Below, one piece after another: positions 42,378 through 51,275 of a stretch of DNA of 64,000 bases. This DNA is from Streptomyces sp. AC555_RSS877 (GTDB taxonomy: Bacteria > Actinomycetota > Actinomycetes > Streptomycetales > Streptomycetaceae), in NCBI RefSeq assembly GCF_019049245.1, contig NZ_JAGMUK010000077.1, positions 165,509 to 229,508 of the forward strand, written 5' to 3'. Made by a program: the position numbers and the translations under genes. The notes beneath the pieces were generated by a model. It was not told the DNA's origin, searched no databases, and saw nothing but the letters and a program-made list of their open reading frames with translations. The number at the start of each line of letters is the position of its first letter. Position 1 is the first letter of the stretch.

Positions 42378-44963
42378 CTATTCCGCGGCGGCCGCGTCCG
42401 CCGCCTGTGCCTTCAGGGCGCGTTCCACGCCCGCGCGGGACTCGGAGACGAGCCGGCGCAGGGACGCGTTGGGCTCCGCCGAGGCCAGCCACTCGTCCGT
42501 CTTGCGCAGGGTCTCCTCGGAGACCTGGATCGTCGGGTAGAGGCCGACCGCGATCTGCTGGGCCATCTCGTGCGAACGGGACCCCCAGATGTCCTTCAGG
42601 ACCTCGAAGTACCTGTCCGTGTAGGGGGCCAGGAGCTCGCGCTGCCCCGTCTGCACGAAGCCGCCGATGACGGCCTCCTGCACGGCGTTCGGGAGCTTGT
42701 CGGACTCGATGACCGACGCCCACGCCTCCGCCTTGGCCTCCGGCGTCGGGCGGGCGGCCCGGGCGGTGGCCGCGTGGCGCTCGCCGGCCGCCGTCTTGTC
42801 GCGCTCGTACTCGCCCGCGATCTCCGCCTCGTCGAAGCGGCCCACCGCGGCCAGCCGCTGCACCAGCGCCCAGCGCAGCTCCGTGTCGACGGCCAGGCCC
42901 TCGATCGTCTGGGTGCCCTCCAGGAGGGCGTCGAGGAGGTCCAGCTGCTCCGGCGTCCGGGCGGTCGCGGCGAACGCGCGCGCCCACGCCAGCTGGTGGT
43001 CGCTGCCCGGCGCCGCCGCGCGCAGGTGCGCGAGCGTGGCGTCGGTCCAGCGGGTCAGCAGGGCCTCGCGGGCGGCCGGGTCGGCGTACAGCTCGATCGC
43101 CAGCTTCACCTGGCGGTGCAGCGACTGCACCAGGCCGATGTCCGACTCCTTGCCGATGCCCGACAGGACCAGGGACAGGTAGTCGCGGGTCGGGAGCTCG
43201 GCGTCCCGGGTCATGTCCCAGGCCGACGCCCAGCACAGGGCGCGGGGGAGGGACGACTCGAAGTCGCCGAGGTGCTCGGTGACGAAGGCGAGGGACTGCT
43301 CGTCGAGGCGGACCTTCGCGTACGACAGGTCGTCGTCGTTCAGGAGGATCACCGCGGGGCGGCGCTTGCCCACCAGCTGCGGTACGGCGGTCAGTTCGCC
43401 GTCGACGTCCAGCTCGATGCGCTCGTGACGCACCAGCTTGCCGCTGGCGCCTTCCGAACTGTCCAGGTCGTACAGGCCGACCGCGATGCGGTGCGGGCGC
43501 AGCGTCGGCTCGCCCTTCGCGCCGGCGGGCAGCGCGGGGGCCTCCTGGCGGATCGCGAAGGCGGTGACGACACCGTTCGCGTCCGTCTCGATCTCGGGGC
43601 GCAGGATGTTGATGCCGGCCGTCTGGAGCCACTTCTCCGACCAGGTCCCCAGGTCACGGCCGGAGGTCTCCTCCAGCGCGCCGAGCAGGTCGGACAGGCG
43701 CGTGTTGCCGAACGCGTGCGCCTTGAAGTAGGCCTGCACGCCCGCGAAGAACTCGTCCATGCCGACGTACGCGACGAGCTGCTTCAGCACGGAGGCACCC
43801 TTGGCGTAGGTGATGCCGTCGAAGTTGACGAGCACGTCGTCCAGGTCGCGGATCTCGGCCATGATCGGGTGCGTGGACGGCAACTGGTCCTGCCGGTACG
43901 CCCACGTCTTCATGGAGTTGGCGAAGGTGGTCCAGGAGTGCGGCCACCGGCTGTCCGGCGCGTGCGCCTGGCAGGCGATGGACGTGTACGTGGCGAACGA
44001 CTCGTTCAGCCACAGGTCGTTCCACCACTCCATGGTGACCAGGTCGCCGAACCACATGTGGGCCAGCTCGTGCAGGATCGTCTCGGCCCGCGTCTCGTAC
44101 GCCGCGTCCGTCACCTTCGACCGGAAGACGTACTGGTCGCGGATGGTGACCGCGCCCGCGTTCTCCATCGCGCCCGCGTTGAACTCCGGCACGAACAGCT
44201 GGTCGTACTTCTTGAACGGGTACTGGTAGTCGAACTTCTCCTGGAACCAGTCGAAGCCCTGCCGGGTCACCTCGAAGATGGCGTCCGAGTCGAGGTGTTC
44301 GGCGAGCGAGGGACGGCAGTAGATGCCGAGCGGCACCGACTGGCCGTCCTTCTCGTACACGCTGTGCACCGAGTGGTACGGGCCGACGATCAGCGCGGTG
44401 ATGTACGACGAGATGCGCGGCGTCGGCTCGAAGATCCAGACGCTGTCCTTCGGCTCCGGGGTGGGCGAGTTGGAGATGACCGTCCAGCCCTCCGGCGCCT
44501 TCACGGTGAACTGGAAGGTGGCCTTGAGGTCCGGCTGCTCGAAGGACGCGAACACCCTGCGCGCGTCCGGCACCTCGAACTGGGTGTACAGGTAGGCCTG
44601 GTTGTCGACGGGATCGACGAACCGGTGCAGGCCCTCACCGCTGTTGGTGTAGGCGCAGTCGGCGACGACCCGGAGGATGTTGCGTCCCTCGAGCAGATCC
44701 GGCAGCGCGATCCGCGAGTCCGCGAAGAGGTCCGCCGGGTCGAGTTGGTCGCCGTTGAGGGTCACCTCGTGGACGGCCGGGGCGACCAGGTCGATGAAGG
44801 ACTCCGTGCCGCCCTCCGCGACATCGAAGCGCACCGTGGTCACGGACCTGTAGGTGCCGCCCTCCTGCGCGCCGGAGAGGTCGAGATCGATCTCGTACGA
44901 GTCAACGGTGAGCAGCTTCGCCCGCTGCTGCGCCTCTTCGCGAGTCAGGTTTGTGCCAGGCAC
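42378..44963 (-). CDS. pepN: Aminopeptidase N (M1 family)
   Basis: 861 residues, cytosolic zinc metallopeptidase removing N-terminal residues from peptides. The exopeptidase motif GAMENAG is followed by the zinc site HELAHMWFGDLVTMEWWNDL and WLNESFATY, giving the HExxH-x18-E ligands. The N-terminal beta domain (1-190) and the C-terminal helical domain of ERAP type (about 530-850) are complete. The start MPGTNLTREEAQQRA is the usual one in Streptomyces. It lies behind the transposase-derived gene but is separated from it by a hairpin, so it is probably transcribed on its own. Confidence 0.95.
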   Translation of the reverse strand: MPGTNLTREEAQQRAKLLTVDSYEIDLDLSGAQEGGTYRSVTTVRFDVAEGGTESFIDLVAPAVHEVTLNGDQLDPADLFADSRIALPDLLEGRNILRVVADCAYTNSGEGLHRFVDPVDNQAYLYTQFEVPDARRVFASFEQPDLKATFQFTVKAPEGWTVISNSPTPEPKDSVWIFEPTPRISSYITALIVGPYHSVHSVYEKDGQSVPLGIYCRPSLAEHLDSDAIFEVTRQGFDWFQEKFDYQYPFKKYDQLFVPEFNAGAMENAGAVTIRDQYVFRSKVTDAAYETRAETILHELAHMWFGDLVTMEWWNDLWLNESFATYTSIACQAHAPDSRWPHSWTTFANSMKTWAYRQDQLPSTHPIMAEIRDLDDVLVNFDGITYAKGASVLKQLVAYVGMDEFFAGVQAYFKAHAFGNTRLSDLLGALEETSGRDLGTWSEKWLQTAGINILRPEIETDANGVVTAFAIRQEAPALPAGAKGEPTLRPHRIAVGLYDLDSSEGASGKLVRHERIELDVDGELTAVPQLVGKRRPAVILLNDDDLSYAKVRLDEQSLAFVTEHLGDFESSLPRALCWASAWDMTRDAELPTRDYLSLVLSGIGKESDIGLVQSLHRQVKLAIELYADPAAREALLTRWTDATLAHLRAAAPGSDHQLAWARAFAATARTPEQLDLLDALLEGTQTIEGLAVDTELRWALVQRLAAVGRFDEAEIAGEYERDKTAAGERHAATARAARPTPEAKAEAWASVIESDKLPNAVQEAVIGGFVQTGQRELLAPYTDRYFEVLKDIWGSRSHEMAQQIAVGLYPTIQVSEETLRKTDEWLASAEPNASLRRLVSESRAGVERALKAQAADAAAAE

Positions 44964-45032
44964 GCGGTCATCTCCTCGATATGTGTGGGTTGCGCCATCC
45001 TTCCACGGGTCGGTGTCCAGGGGTACGACTGG

Positions 45033-45051
45033 CCGGGCCCTCGGGGCCCGG
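45033..45051 (-). terminator. Short GC hairpin after the transposase-derived gene
   Basis: CCGGGCCC and GGGCCCGG with a 3-base loop, 18 bases past the stop at 45070. Likely terminator isolating pepN. Confidence 0.55.
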
Positions 45052-45069
45052 TTGTCGCGCGGGCGGGGC

Positions 45070-46269
45070 TCAGGCGGCCTGCCAGTACGGCGTCTCGAGG
45101 GCGGCCGGGGTCCCGGACAGCAGGCCGTAGGCGTAGGCCGCCGACACCAGGGTCATGTGACGGTGCCAGCCGGGGTAGGAACGGCCCTCGAAGTCGAGCA
45201 GGCCGTAGCGGTCGCCGAGGGTGGCAACCGTCGTGAGCGTGCCGTCGTGCAGACCTGTGAGGGCCAGCAGCTCCGCCATCCTGAGTTCGGGCAGGTTGGT
45301 CAGCCAGATCTGGCCCGGGCGCTGCAGGGTGGCGTCCCACTCGGCGAAGACGCGGCCGGCGGAGGAGATCCGGCTGCCGCCGGGCGCCAGGCCCTGTATC
45401 TCCGCCGGGCTCGAGATGACCTGCAGCCGCCGGGGCCGGCCGTCGGGACCGGTCGTCATGGTCACGTTCGGGTGCCGGGTGCCGCCCTGGAGCAGCAGGT
45501 GCCGGGCCGAGAGCGGTGGCAGGGGCTCGCGGTTCGGTCGCGCCGGCCGTGGCTCGGCGACGAGGGGCAGCTGACCGCCGACGGCCAGGACGAAGCCGTG
45601 GCCGCGCCCGTGCAGCCGCTCGATCAGCGGGCGTACGTCCGTGACCGTGGTCAGGTCGGCGACGACCGGCGCCGGGACGACACCCGGCTGTGCGGCCAGC
45701 GCCTCGACCAGGCCCAGGGCGTGCGACCACAGTGGCTGGGACCGGGCCTCGTCCGGGATGCGGGCCCGGCGGCGCGTCTCCGGGTCGCCGGTCCACCGCT
45801 CAGGCAGGTGCAGCCCCCAGTCGACGGGGATGTGCTCGCTCCCGCCGGAGAGGAACACCGCCACGCCCAGCTGGCAGTTGACGGTACGGCCCTGTTCGCG
45901 CACGAAGCGGCGGTGCACCCCGGCCGAATGGGCGCCGCGCTTGGGCAGCACGGTCGGGGCGATGGTCCATGCGCGGGTGCGCAGCCGCTCGTCCACCCAG
46001 CCGACCAGCTCCCGCCGGGTCGCCTCCCAGTCCCAGGGGCTCGCGTTGACGAACTGCTGGAGAGACTGGGACGCCGTGGGTGACGAGGTCACCGTCTCGG
46101 CCATGCGGCGCACGGACTTCTTGCCCGGGGTCGTGAGCAGGCCGCGCAGATACGCGTGGCCCCACCTCTGCTGGTCGACCCGCGGCAGGTGCCCGAACAG
46201 CCGCTGACCGAACGCGGCGAACCCCGCGGTCTCCGGGCGCCGCAGCCGCGCCTCTCGAATCGCCGACAC
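45070..46269 (-). CDS. Degenerate IS701-type transposase relative, probably domesticated
   Basis: 399 uninterrupted residues. The overall pattern is that of IS701-family DDE transposases: PKRGAHSAGVHRRFV, GRTVNCQLGVAVFL, VDWGLHLPERWTGDPETRRR and RIPDEARSQPLWSHALGLVE align with conserved blocks I know from that family. Where active enzymes have a WVIDDTGFPKKG-like strand with the first catalytic Asp, this protein has WTIAPTVLPKRG (101-112; Ala104-Pro105). The second acidic site VVADAGYG is VVADLTTV, keeping only Asp205. No terminal inverted repeats flank the gene. An intact frame with lost catalytic residues, next to a divergent regulator, points to a host function, perhaps DNA binding, rather than transposition. 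Confidence 0.75.
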   Translation of the reverse strand: MSAIREARLRRPETAGFAAFGQRLFGHLPRVDQQRWGHAYLRGLLTTPGKKSVRRMAETVTSSPTASQSLQQFVNASPWDWEATRRELVGWVDERLRTRAWTIAPTVLPKRGAHSAGVHRRFVREQGRTVNCQLGVAVFLSGGSEHIPVDWGLHLPERWTGDPETRRRARIPDEARSQPLWSHALGLVEALAAQPGVVPAPVVADLTTVTDVRPLIERLHGRGHGFVLAVGGQLPLVAEPRPARPNREPLPPLSARHLLLQGGTRHPNVTMTTGPDGRPRRLQVISSPAEIQGLAPGGSRISSAGRVFAEWDATLQRPGQIWLTNLPELRMAELLALTGLHDGTLTTVATLGDRYGLLDFEGRSYPGWHRHMTLVSAAYAYGLLSGTPAALETPYWQAA

Positions 46270-46307
46270 TTCATCCCCCTCAGTGCGGTGTGATTCCGAC
46301 GAACGAC

Positions 46308-46332
46308 CAAAGCATAAAGAACGTTTGCTTTG
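46308..46332. promoter_or_regulatory. 25-bp inverted repeat, candidate TetR operator
   Basis: CAAAGCA and TGCTTTG flank 11 bases (25 bp in all) in an AT-rich patch of the divergent region. The size resembles the autoregulatory elements bound by gamma-butyrolactone receptors. It is 38 bases upstream of the transposase-derived gene's start and 122 bases upstream of the TetR gene's start. Confidence 0.55.
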
Positions 46333-46453
46333 TTTCGCGTCAAGTCTCGACGACTTTGGCGAGTTCGGGCCTCCGTACCGCGCCTACCAGGGGCAATGTC
46401 ATGACCGAGTTCCGTGCACGGTCCGGACCGGAGGGAAGAGAGAGAGCCAGTCG

Positions 46454-47155
46454 ATGCAGGAAAGAGCCGCACAGACACACCGGACGCTGATCCGCGCCGC
46501 AGCGGTGGAGTTCGACCGCAGAGGGTACGAGGGCGCCTCGCTCGCCCGGATCAGCAAGGGTGCACGTACCTCGATGGGGGCGCTGACCTTCCACTTCCCC
46601 ACGAAGAGAGACCTGGCCGAGGCTGTGCGGGAGGCCGGCCGCGAGGCGGTCGTGCCCGTGGTGAAGGACGTAATGAGCGGTGCGAAGCCGCCTCTGGAGG
46701 CCGTCGCCGACCTGACGTCCACCCTCGTACGGCTTCCGGCGCACGACGTGGTCACCCGGGCCGCCCTGCGTCTCGAACGCGACGCTCCGCAGGGCGCCGG
46801 CGGGGTCCCGGGTCTCGACCTGGAGTGGGTGTCGTCGCTGCACGCCCTGTTGGAGCGGGCCCTCGGGGCGGGGCAACTACGGCCGGGGGTAAGGCCGGAG
46901 ACGGTGGCGGCACTGCTCACCCGGCTGGTGGCGGGATGCTGGGCTGAGATCGGCCGGGGCGGGGCGGAGGCCGGCGGCGGGGTGATGACCGGTGGTGGGG
47001 TGAGGACCAGTGATGGGGCGGAGAGCGGTGGTGGGGCGGAGCATCCCGATCATGTCGGGCCGACGTCCGCGAGCGCGGGTGCGTGCGGTGTCTGGGAACT
47101 GATCCTGCACGGCATCAGTGCCGCGGGGCCGCCCGGGGCGGCGGGATCCGGTTGA
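46454..47155 (+). CDS. TetR-family regulator resembling gamma-butyrolactone receptors
   Basis: 233 residues. The DNA-binding domain (QERAAQTHRTLIRAAAVEFD, GYEGASLARISKGA, FHFPTKRDLAEAVREAGREA) closely follows the ScbR/ArpA pattern. The ligand-binding part is shorter and ends near residue 165; the remaining tail is a Gly-rich low-complexity sequence with repeats such as GGGVMTGGGVRTSDGAESGG. The start is the ATG after a GGAGGGAAGAGAGAG tract. No butyrolactone synthase gene is present, so it may be a pseudo-receptor. It is divergent from the transposase-derived gene with a shared inverted repeat. Ligand unknown. Confidence 0.8.
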   Translation: MQERAAQTHRTLIRAAAVEFDRRGYEGASLARISKGARTSMGALTFHFPTKRDLAEAVREAGREAVVPVVKDVMSGAKPPLEAVADLTSTLVRLPAHDVVTRAALRLERDAPQGAGGVPGLDLEWVSSLHALLERALGAGQLRPGVRPETVAALLTRLVAGCWAEIGRGGAEAGGGVMTGGGVRTSDGAESGGGAEHPDHVGPTSASAGACGVWELILHGISAAGPPGAAGSG

Positions 47156-47191
47156 CGCGTGCGGGTCCGCTACCTGTCATGTGCGCCGACA

Positions 47192-47232
47192 CGTGACCAG
47201 GGGCCCTCGGCGAGCGAGGGCCCCTGGTCACG
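47192..47232. terminator. Bidirectional hairpin terminator
   Basis: An 18-bp stem (CGTGACCAGGGGCCCTCG and complement) around loop GCGAG, between the convergent TetR and MFS genes. Confidence 0.85.
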
Positions 47233-47248
47233 GTGCGGATCGGTGGTG

Positions 47249-48616
47249 TCAGCCCTGTACGGACGGCACCGCCGCGGAGCCTGCCCGCACGGTGTCCGCG
47301 GGGCGGCGTCCCGAGCGTTCGGCCAGTTCCCGCTGGACCTCCGGCAGGGAGCGGTTCTTGGTCTCGGGGACCGTACGCAGGACGAACACGACCGCGCTCG
47401 AGGACACCGCGGCGAAGAAGGCGAACACCCAGGCCTGTCCGACGAGGTCCGCGGCCGGCAGGAACATCTGCCCCACGACGAAGTTGGCCGCCCAGTTGAC
47501 CAGCGCGCACACGGCGCCGCCCCGGGCGCGGGCCTCGGGCGGGAACAGTTCGGCGGCGAGGATCCAGAAGACCGGGCCGAGCCCGATCGCGAAGGACGCC
47601 ACGTAGGTGACCATGCAGATCAGCGCGGTCACGTTGGTCGCCGGACCGGCGGGCAGGCCGAACGCCACGCCCAGGGCGACCAGGGACAGGGCCATGCCAC
47701 CCAGGGAGGCCAGCAGCAGGGGACGCCGGCCGGCCCGGTCGATCAGCGGTACGGCCGCGATCGTCGCGAGCACGTTCACCGAGCCGATCACCACCGAGTA
47801 CGTGATCGAGTCGGCCGCGGGCAGACCGGCTCGGGCCATGATGCTGGGCGCGTAGTAGATGATGCTGTTGATGCCGCCGAACTGCTGTACCGCGGCGAGC
47901 GTCATCCCGATGAGCAGCGCGGGCCGTGCGGCCGGTGAGAGGAGCGCGCCGGGCGGGCGCCGGGCGCGGTCGGTCGTGGCGGTGCGTGCGCGTAGCCACT
48001 CGGGGCTCTCGGGGATGGCCAGCGTGCCGAGCAGCATGGCGACGGACGGCACGAGCCCGACGGCGAACATGGCCCGCCAGTCGGCGCTGTCGGCGTACCA
48101 GAGGTTGATCAGGTAGGAGACCAGGATCCCCACGGTCAGCAGGATCTGGTTGGCCGTCACCAGGCGTCCGCGCAGGTTTGGTGGGGCGATCTCCGCCAGA
48201 TACAGCGGTACCACGGTCGAGGCGCCGCCCACCGCGAGGCCCAGCACCGCGCGGGCCGCGACCAGGCCGGTGAAGTCGCGGGCCAGGACGGCGGCGAGCA
48301 GGCCCAGGGTGAAGGTCAGCGCGATCGCCACGAGCACCTTCTTGCGGCCGAACCGGTCCGCGGGGCGCCCACTGCCCAGCGCGCCGACGGCGGCGCCGAG
48401 CAGCAGCGCGGAGATGACGGCGCCCTCCTCGAAGGAGTTGAGGCCGAAGTCGGTCCTGATGAACAGCAGGGCGCCCGAGATCACTCCGGTGTCGAAGCCG
48501 AACAGCAGGCCGCCCAGCGCCACCACGGCGGTGAACAGGGAGAGCCGGGCTCGGGAGGGCACTTCGGCGGGGTCGGGCGCGGTCGGTCCGGCGGTCGGGC
48601 CGGGCATGTCGAGCAT
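47249..48616 (-). CDS. MFS sugar porter
   Basis: 455 residues, twelve helices. Sugar-porter signatures are all visible: DRFGRKKVL, PESPEWLRAR, VQQFGGINSIIYY, ELFPPEARARGGA and PETKNRSLPEVQ, placing it in the XylE/GLUT-type proton symporters for monosaccharides or polyols. It is the last gene of the long minus-strand array from the cyclitol synthase, 49 bases after E2. Its ribosome-binding site is a purine tract with GGAAGA repeated three times. It could import or export a cyclitol; this is inference from position. Confidence 0.9.
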   Translation of the reverse strand: MLDMPGPTAGPTAPDPAEVPSRARLSLFTAVVALGGLLFGFDTGVISGALLFIRTDFGLNSFEEGAVISALLLGAAVGALGSGRPADRFGRKKVLVAIALTFTLGLLAAVLARDFTGLVAARAVLGLAVGGASTVVPLYLAEIAPPNLRGRLVTANQILLTVGILVSYLINLWYADSADWRAMFAVGLVPSVAMLLGTLAIPESPEWLRARTATTDRARRPPGALLSPAARPALLIGMTLAAVQQFGGINSIIYYAPSIMARAGLPAADSITYSVVIGSVNVLATIAAVPLIDRAGRRPLLLASLGGMALSLVALGVAFGLPAGPATNVTALICMVTYVASFAIGLGPVFWILAAELFPPEARARGGAVCALVNWAANFVVGQMFLPAADLVGQAWVFAFFAAVSSSAVVFVLRTVPETKNRSLPEVQRELAERSGRRPADTVRAGSAAVPSVQG

Positions 48617-48665
48617 CGTCTTCCTCTTCTTCCTCTTCCTGGAGGGGCGAGCCGTGCTCGGACGG

Positions 48666-50264
48666 TCAGGCGCGGGTGAGCAGGAGTTGCGGGTCGTGCA
48701 GCAGGGCCGCGGTGTCCGCGAGGACGCGGGAGCCGAGTTCGCCGTCGACGAGCCGGTGGTCGAAGGAGAGGGCGAGGGTGGTGACCTGGCGTGGGACGAC
48801 CTTGCCGCGGTGCACCCAGGGCCGCGGGCCGATGGCGCCGAGCGCCAGGATGGCCGCCTCGCCGGGGTTGAGGATCGGGGTGCCGGTGTCGACGCCGAAC
48901 ACGCCGATGTTGGTGAGGGTCACGGTCCCGCCCCGCAGCGCGGCGGGCGCGGTCCGGCCCGTCTTCGCGGTGGCGACCAGTTCGTCGAGACAGGAGGCGA
49001 GTTCGGGCAGCGTCTTGCCGGCGGCGTCCTCGATGACGGGGACCAGGAGGCCGCGTGGTGTGGCGGCGGCGATACCGAGGTTCACCCTCCGCTTCCGCAC
49101 GATCTCCTGACGCTCCTCGTCCCAGGAGGCGTTGATCTCCGGATTGCGCCGCACCGCGACCAGGAACGCCCGCGCCGCGAGCAACATCGGTCCCACCCGC
49201 AGCCCGGCCATGTCCGGGTGCGTTTTCAGCCGCCGGACCAGCTTCATCGTCCGGGTGACGTCGACCGTGACGAACTCCGTGACATGCGGCGCGGTGAACG
49301 CGCTGGCCACCATGGCCCGGGCGGTGGCCCGGCGCACACCGGTGACGGGGATCCGCGTGTCGCCGGCGGACGCGGACGCTGTGGAGTCCTCGGAGGCCGA
49401 GGGGAGCCCGGCGGACGCCGGGGCGGTATCGAGGTCGAGGGCGGCCGGTGCGGGCTGCTGCGGGGCCCTGGCGAAGGCGTGCACGTCCTCACGGGTGATG
49501 TCGCCGCGCGGGCCCGTAGGCACGATGGCGCCCAGGTCCACGCCGAGATCCCGGGCGAGCTTGCGCACGGGGGGCTTCGCCAGCGGGAGGGAGGGATCAC
49601 GCGAGGGCGGGGACGCCTGGGTCCGCGGGGCCGAGGGCTGGAGCATGTGGGGCTGCGGGGCCGGGACTTGGGGCGCCGGGACCTGTGGAGCCGAGTCCAG
49701 GGCCGCGTGGGTCCGCAGGGCGGGGTCCCGGTGCACATGGGGCTCCGGGGCCCGGGGCGTCGGGGGCTGTGCCGCCGGCGGTGCGAGAGCGGGCGGCGGG
49801 GACGGGCGTACGGCCGTGCCGTTCCGGCGGGCCCGCCGGGTCCGGCGCGCCGGCGCGACACCGTAGCCGACCAGAACGGGCGTACGCGCCTCCTCGACGC
49901 TGTCCCCGGGCGGGACCTCTCCGGCCAGGGGCTCTCCGGATTGGACGTTGCCGGCCGGGGTGCCCCCCGCCGGTCCCTCCGGCTCCGTGTCGCCCGGCGG
50001 CCCCGCCACCTCCGTCTCCACCCTGATGATGGGCGCGCCGACAGCCACGGTCGCCCCCTCCGGGAAGCACAGTTCGTGGACCACGCCGGTGAAGGGGACG
50101 GGGAGTTCGACGGCGGCCTTGGCTGTTTCGATCTCGCAGATGACCTGGCCGTCGGTGACGGTGTCGCCGGGGTGGACGAGCCAGCGGATGATGTCGGCGT
50201 CCTGGAGGCCTTCGCCCACGTCGGGCATGCGGAACTCACGGTGGCGCGGGGCGGGTTCACTCAT
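48666..50264 (-). CDS. bkdC: 2-oxoacid dehydrogenase E2 (dihydrolipoyl acyltransferase)
   Basis: 532 residues. One lipoyl domain (8-85) with the lipoyl Lys in EIETAKAAVE (Lys49), a Pro/Ala/Gln-rich linker with short repeats (APQVPAPQVPAPQ), a peripheral subunit-binding domain (VRKLARDLGVDLGAIVPTGP, about 255-290) and the catalytic domain with SFDHRLVDGE near the C-terminus. It forms the core of a branched-chain 2-oxoacid or pyruvate dehydrogenase complex with the two E1 subunits encoded just upstream. No E3 gene is here, so lipoamide dehydrogenase must be shared. The start ATG follows GAGGAGA. Confidence 0.9.
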   Translation of the reverse strand: MSEPAPRHREFRMPDVGEGLQDADIIRWLVHPGDTVTDGQVICEIETAKAAVELPVPFTGVVHELCFPEGATVAVGAPIIRVETEVAGPPGDTEPEGPAGGTPAGNVQSGEPLAGEVPPGDSVEEARTPVLVGYGVAPARRTRRARRNGTAVRPSPPPALAPPAAQPPTPRAPEPHVHRDPALRTHAALDSAPQVPAPQVPAPQPHMLQPSAPRTQASPPSRDPSLPLAKPPVRKLARDLGVDLGAIVPTGPRGDITREDVHAFARAPQQPAPAALDLDTAPASAGLPSASEDSTASASAGDTRIPVTGVRRATARAMVASAFTAPHVTEFVTVDVTRTMKLVRRLKTHPDMAGLRVGPMLLAARAFLVAVRRNPEINASWDEERQEIVRKRRVNLGIAAATPRGLLVPVIEDAAGKTLPELASCLDELVATAKTGRTAPAALRGGTVTLTNIGVFGVDTGTPILNPGEAAILALGAIGPRPWVHRGKVVPRQVTTLALSFDHRLVDGELGSRVLADTAALLHDPQLLLTRA

Positions 50265-50278
50265 GGTCGTCGGTCTCC

Positions 50279-51271
50279 TCAGTGAGCCAGCGCACGGTCG
50301 ACGGCGTCGAGGACGCGGTCGATGCCGGGCAGGTACTCGTCCTCGAGGCGGGACGGCGGATACGGGGTGTGGTAGGCGCCGACCCTGAGGACCGGTGCCG
50401 ACAGGTGGTAGAAGCAGTGCTCGGTGACCTGGGCGGCGATCTCCGCGCCCGCGCCGAAGAACACGGGCGCCTCGTGCGCGACCACCAGCCGTCCCGTCCG
50501 GCGCACCGAGTGCTGGACGGTGTCGAAGTCGATCGGCGAGATCGACCGCAGATCGACGACCTCCAGGTCCCGGCCCTCCTCGGCGGCCACCCGCGCCGCC
50601 TCCAGACAGGTCGCCACCATCGGGCCGTACGCGGCCAGCGTCAGGTCGCCGCCCGGCCGTACCACCCGCGCGGTGTGCGCGGGGAGCTGTCCGGAGGCGG
50701 CTTCCGGCGCCTCGTCCACCTCGCCCTTCTCGTAGTAGCGCCGCTTCGGCTCGAAGAAGACCACCGGGTCGTCGCACCGGACGGCCTCCTGGAGCATCCA
50801 GTACGCGTCCGAAGGCGTCGCCGGCGACATGACCCGCAGGCCCGCCACGTGGGCGAACAGGGCCTCGGGAGACTCCGAGTGGTGCTCCACCGCGCCGATG
50901 CCACCGCCGTACGGGATCCGGATGACGACCGGGAGGCGGACCAGGCCGCGCGAACGGGCGTGCATCTTGGCGAGCTGGGTGACGATCTGGTCGTAGCCGG
51001 GGAAGACGAAGCCGTCGAACTGGATCTCGACGATCGGCCGGTAGCCGCGCAGGGCGAAGCCGATGGCCGTGCCGACGATGCCCGACTCCGCGAGCGGCGT
51101 GTCCATCACGCGTCCCTCGCCGAAGTCCTTCTGCAGCCCGTCGGTCACCCGGAACACACCGCCGAGCCGGCCGACGTCCTCGCCCATGACGAGCGTCTTC
51201 GGATCGGACGCGAGGACCGTGCGCAGTGCGGCGTTGAGGGCCGCCACCAGGGTCATGCGAGTCGCTGTCAC
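50279..51271 (-). CDS. bkdB: 2-oxoacid dehydrogenase E1 beta subunit
   Basis: 330 residues, transketolase-like. MGEDVGRLGGVFRVTDGLQK, DTPLAESGIVGTAIGFALRG, VVIRIPYGGGIGAVEHHSES and the C-terminal domain DLEVVDLRSISPIDFDTV are those of E1 beta of branched-chain and actinobacterial pyruvate-type complexes. GTG start four bases after the E1 alpha stop; ATG at 51256 is an alternative. Order alpha-beta-E2 is the bkdABC order of Streptomyces, where the complex supplies branched-chain acyl-CoA starters for fatty acids and polyketides. Confidence 0.9.
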   Translation of the reverse strand: MTATRMTLVAALNAALRTVLASDPKTLVMGEDVGRLGGVFRVTDGLQKDFGEGRVMDTPLAESGIVGTAIGFALRGYRPIVEIQFDGFVFPGYDQIVTQLAKMHARSRGLVRLPVVIRIPYGGGIGAVEHHSESPEALFAHVAGLRVMSPATPSDAYWMLQEAVRCDDPVVFFEPKRRYYEKGEVDEAPEAASGQLPAHTARVVRPGGDLTLAAYGPMVATCLEAARVAAEEGRDLEVVDLRSISPIDFDTVQHSVRRTGRLVVAHEAPVFFGAGAEIAAQVTEHCFYHLSAPVLRVGAYHTPYPPSRLEDEYLPGIDRVLDAVDRALAH

Positions 51272-51275
51272 CGGA

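Noticed and set aside
46960..47045. GGTGGTGGGG-like repeats as a regulatory element
   Set aside because: They lie inside the TetR gene in frame and code for a low-complexity C-terminal tail.
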